Below are positions 3,937-5,939 of a stretch of 5,939 nucleotides of DNA, piece after piece. The first letter of the stretch is position 1. Each line of letters begins with the position of its first letter. A model generated the notes under the pieces. That model worked only from the letters and a program-made list of their open reading frames with translations. It was not told the origin of the DNA and searched no databases. Made by a program: the position numbers and the translations under genes. Source of the stretch: Bacteroidetes bacterium CG23_combo_of_CG06-09_8_20_14_all_32_9 (lineage in GTDB: Bacteria; Bacteroidota; Bacteroidia; Bacteroidales; GWA2-32-17); contig PCSS01000211.1 in the NCBI GenBank assembly GCA_002771395.1, positions 1 through 5,939 on the forward strand, given 5' to 3'.

Positions 3937-5814
3937 TTATTTTTTTAACTTTCTTTGTTTTGCCATCAATTCAAGACGTTCCTGAAATTTGCTTTTCTTT
4001 TCGGGTTTCTTTTTGTTTTCATTAAGTTTTGCCAGAATAGCTTTTTCGTCAACAAATCTGCGGATTAAAAATATTTGAGCAAAAGTAAATAAGTTGGCTA
4101 ACAGGTAATAATAACTTAATCCTGAGGCATAACTATTAAACATAAACAGAAACATTAGCGGCATAAGGTACATCATAACTTTCATTCCGGGCATGGTTGT
4201 GCTTGTTGGGTTCATTTTGTTTTGCTGAAAAGTATAAATGATTGTACTTGCAGTCATAAGAAGACAGAATAAACTCACATGGTCGCCATAAAACGGTATG
4301 TTAAATCCAAGACTTAAAACTGAATCATAAGAAGAAAGGTCGGTTGCCCAAAGAAAACTTTTTTGGCGTAATTCTATTGATGCCGGAAAAAACCTAAACA
4401 TTGCAAAAAGTATAGGCATTTGAAGCATCATGGGCAAACATCCTCCTAAAGGACTAACTCCTACTCTTTTATAAAGTGCCATTGTAGCTTGCTGGCGTTC
4501 CATAGTTTTATCTTTTGGAATACGCGAATGAATTTCGTCAATCTGAGGTTTTAACACTTTCATTTTTGCAGTAGAAACATAAGATTTATAAGTGAGTGGA
4601 AATAAAACTAATTTAATAATCAGAGTTAACAACAAAATTATAATTCCGTAATTGCTAATAAAGTTATTAAGAAAATTAAAAATAGGAATAACTGCAAAAC
4701 GGTTTATCCAACCGAAAATTCCCCATCCAAGCGGGACAAGTTTTTCGAGGTCGGGAATTCCCTGATTGCTGAGTGTGGTAAAGTGATTTGGACCGAAATA
4801 AAAAATCATATCGCACGATTCGCTTGGTTTTGAATTAAACGGAATAGTAATTTCTGACTTTAGAACTTTAAGTAAACGTTTTTTTGTTCCTACATATTTG
4901 TTAGAGTAAACTGTTGCGCTCGGGAAAGCATCGTTAGCAACAAGTACAGAACTGAAAAACTGTTGTTTAAATGCAATCCATTTTACTTTTGTGCGTAAAT
5001 CTTCTTTACTGTCTTTGGTTTCGGAAAGATAATTTACTTCGTCATCGGCAAATTTATAGTAAACAGTGGTGTAGCTATTTTCGAAGTCGGCTCCTTTTTC
5101 TTGCTGCCGAACATTAATATACCAGTTAAGATCAATATAATTTGCATTATTGGTTATAACTTTATCAAAACCAATAGTGTTGATTCGGAATTTCATTTTG
5201 TAAGTATTAGGCTCAAGTTCGTAAACGTATTCCAAGTAACGACCTTCGCCTGCATTTAATCGCATAATAACCTTTGCTGCCGATTTATCGGCTTTTAAAA
5301 CCGTATCAGTTGAAACAGGAGAAAAAAACAAATTATTAGTAGAAATGCTTTTATTTTGCGAAAAAAAGTTTAAACCAAACACGGTTGAATCGCCATCAAA
5401 AAGAATAACAGGAAGAGAATCGTAAGTATGATATTCTTTTAATTCAACGGTATATGGGCGACCACCAAAAGTTGAAAATATCACTTTTATTTTATTGTTT
5501 TCAAGTGAAATATATTTTTGTTCACCTTCGGCGGCTTTTCCAAAATCACCAAAAATTTCCTGATTATTTTTTTCAATTAGTGAATCGGGTAAAATTGTAT
5601 TTACAGTATCTGATGATGAAAGTTTAGGAACACTATTGTTTGACGTTGATTGCTGTAAGGCAATAACTTTAAGAGAATCGCCAATTACTTTTTCTATAGA
5701 ATCGCGTTGTTTTCGGGCATTTGCAATTTCTTTTTCAGAGGGCTGATTTATAAGAGCAAAAATTCCGAATATGCCAACAATTAACAATATGCCTATAATG
5801 GTATTTTTATCCAT
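3937..5814 (-). CDS. yidC: Membrane protein insertase YidC
   Basis: The product is 625 residues, the long Gram-negative form (Bacteroidota YidC is usually about 600-640). It inserts and folds inner-membrane proteins alone or with SecYEG. Residues 5-22 (TIIGILLIVGIFGIFALI) are the first membrane helix. Residues about 90-355 are the periplasmic beta-sandwich domain (GGRPYTVELKEY, ELEPNTYKMKFRI). The conserved insertase core starts near 386, with LLLTLIIKLVLFPLTYKSY in TM2. Lys401 stands where E. coli YidC has the groove Arg366, so the positive charge is kept. The cytoplasmic helical hairpin (about 414-450) precedes the hallmark GGCLPMMLQMPILFAMF (457-473). Further hydrophobic helices lie at about 511-529, 544-561 and 565-585. 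The basic tail (from about 600, KKKPEKKSKFQERLELM) fits ribosome contact. The gene has its own promoter and no obvious partner gene in this window; no clear terminator follows the stop. It is intact. Confidence 0.97.
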   Translation of the reverse strand: MDKNTIIGILLIVGIFGIFALINQPSEKEIANARKQRDSIEKVIGDSLKVIALQQSTSNNSVPKLSSSDTVNTILPDSLIEKNNQEIFGDFGKAAEGEQKYISLENNKIKVIFSTFGGRPYTVELKEYHTYDSLPVILFDGDSTVFGLNFFSQNKSISTNNLFFSPVSTDTVLKADKSAAKVIMRLNAGEGRYLEYVYELEPNTYKMKFRINTIGFDKVITNNANYIDLNWYINVRQQEKGADFENSYTTVYYKFADDEVNYLSETKDSKEDLRTKVKWIAFKQQFFSSVLVANDAFPSATVYSNKYVGTKKRLLKVLKSEITIPFNSKPSESCDMIFYFGPNHFTTLSNQGIPDLEKLVPLGWGIFGWINRFAVIPIFNFLNNFISNYGIIILLLTLIIKLVLFPLTYKSYVSTAKMKVLKPQIDEIHSRIPKDKTMERQQATMALYKRVGVSPLGGCLPMMLQMPILFAMFRFFPASIELRQKSFLWATDLSSYDSVLSLGFNIPFYGDHVSLFCLLMTASTIIYTFQQNKMNPTSTTMPGMKVMMYLMPLMFLFMFNSYASGLSYYYLLANLFTFAQIFLIRRFVDEKAILAKLNENKKKPEKKSKFQERLELMAKQRKLKK

Positions 5815-5832
5815 TTTATTTTAAATAAATGG

Positions 5833-5861
5833 CAAAAATACAAAAAAGACGGTAAAAACAA
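5833..5861 (-). promoter_or_regulatory. Promoter of yidC
   Basis: TATTTTTG at 5840-5833 matches the Bacteroidota -7 consensus TAnnTTTG. TTG at 5861-5859 lies 18 bases upstream, at the -33 position. Transcription would begin near 5828, giving a leader of about 14 bases, TTTAAAATAAA-like, without a Shine-Dalgarno site. Confidence 0.75.
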
Positions 5862-5906
5862 TTTTATGTTATAAATGTAAAAGTTAAATTTAAAATGTCT
5901 GTCTGT

Positions 5907-5937
5907 AAAGTCAGTGGATTTGATTTTCAATGACTTT
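5907..5937. terminator. Inverted repeat at the right window edge
   Basis: AAAGTCA (5907-5913) and TGACTTT (5931-5937) form a 7-bp stem enclosing a second small inverted repeat TTGATTTTCAA (5920-5930). On the plus strand it ends in TTTTT at the edge, so it could terminate a plus-strand transcript. On the minus strand the stem is followed by ACAGACAGAC, with no T-run, so it is unlikely to end the gene upstream of yidC. No gene is visible at this end. Confidence 0.3.
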
Positions 5938-5939
5938 TT

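Overview
The window is AT-rich and every gene I can support lies on the minus strand. It looks like a Bacteroidota chromosome. The reasons are a long YidC with a large periplasmic domain, the gene order coiled-coil protein - zapA - 6S RNA - rny, promoters matching the Bacteroidota -7 consensus TAnnTTTG, and AT-rich leaders without Shine-Dalgarno sites. Genus and species cannot be told from this sequence.

Reading in the direction of transcription (right to left), the window opens with a promoter and yidC, the inner-membrane insertase (5814-3937). An intergenic stretch of about 170 bases follows. It holds an 18-codon cysteine-rich ORF on the plus strand and the promoter of the next cluster. That cluster is a ZapB-like coiled-coil protein (3766-3473), the cell-division factor ZapA (3463-3158), a structured RNA that I interpret as 6S RNA (about 3144-2945), and ribonuclease Y (2922-1390). 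The pair zapA/coiled-coil acts on FtsZ-ring assembly, 6S RNA would sequester the housekeeping RNA polymerase, and RNase Y is the membrane-anchored endonuclease that starts mRNA decay.

The left quarter (1-1389) is different in character. It is an accessory region with the debris of a type I restriction-modification locus. It holds a 61-codon 3' remnant of hsdM (1131-946), a KilA-N domain gene (773-36) whose last codons are shifted out of frame at about position 44, and several short perfect palindromes. One is a 13-bp-arm element (1143-1172) beside the hsdM truncation; others lie between the hsdM stop and kilA-N. The locus appears to be decaying or rearranged, next to an intact housekeeping block. 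A sequencing indel could also explain the frameshift.

The most interesting items are the 6S RNA fold, reconstructed here from long-range pairing, which contains a promoter-like TAACTTTG in its central bubble; the two broken pieces of the restriction locus; the palindrome cluster; and the tiny Cys-rich ORF. I saw no CRISPR array, tRNA, rRNA or complete insertion sequence.
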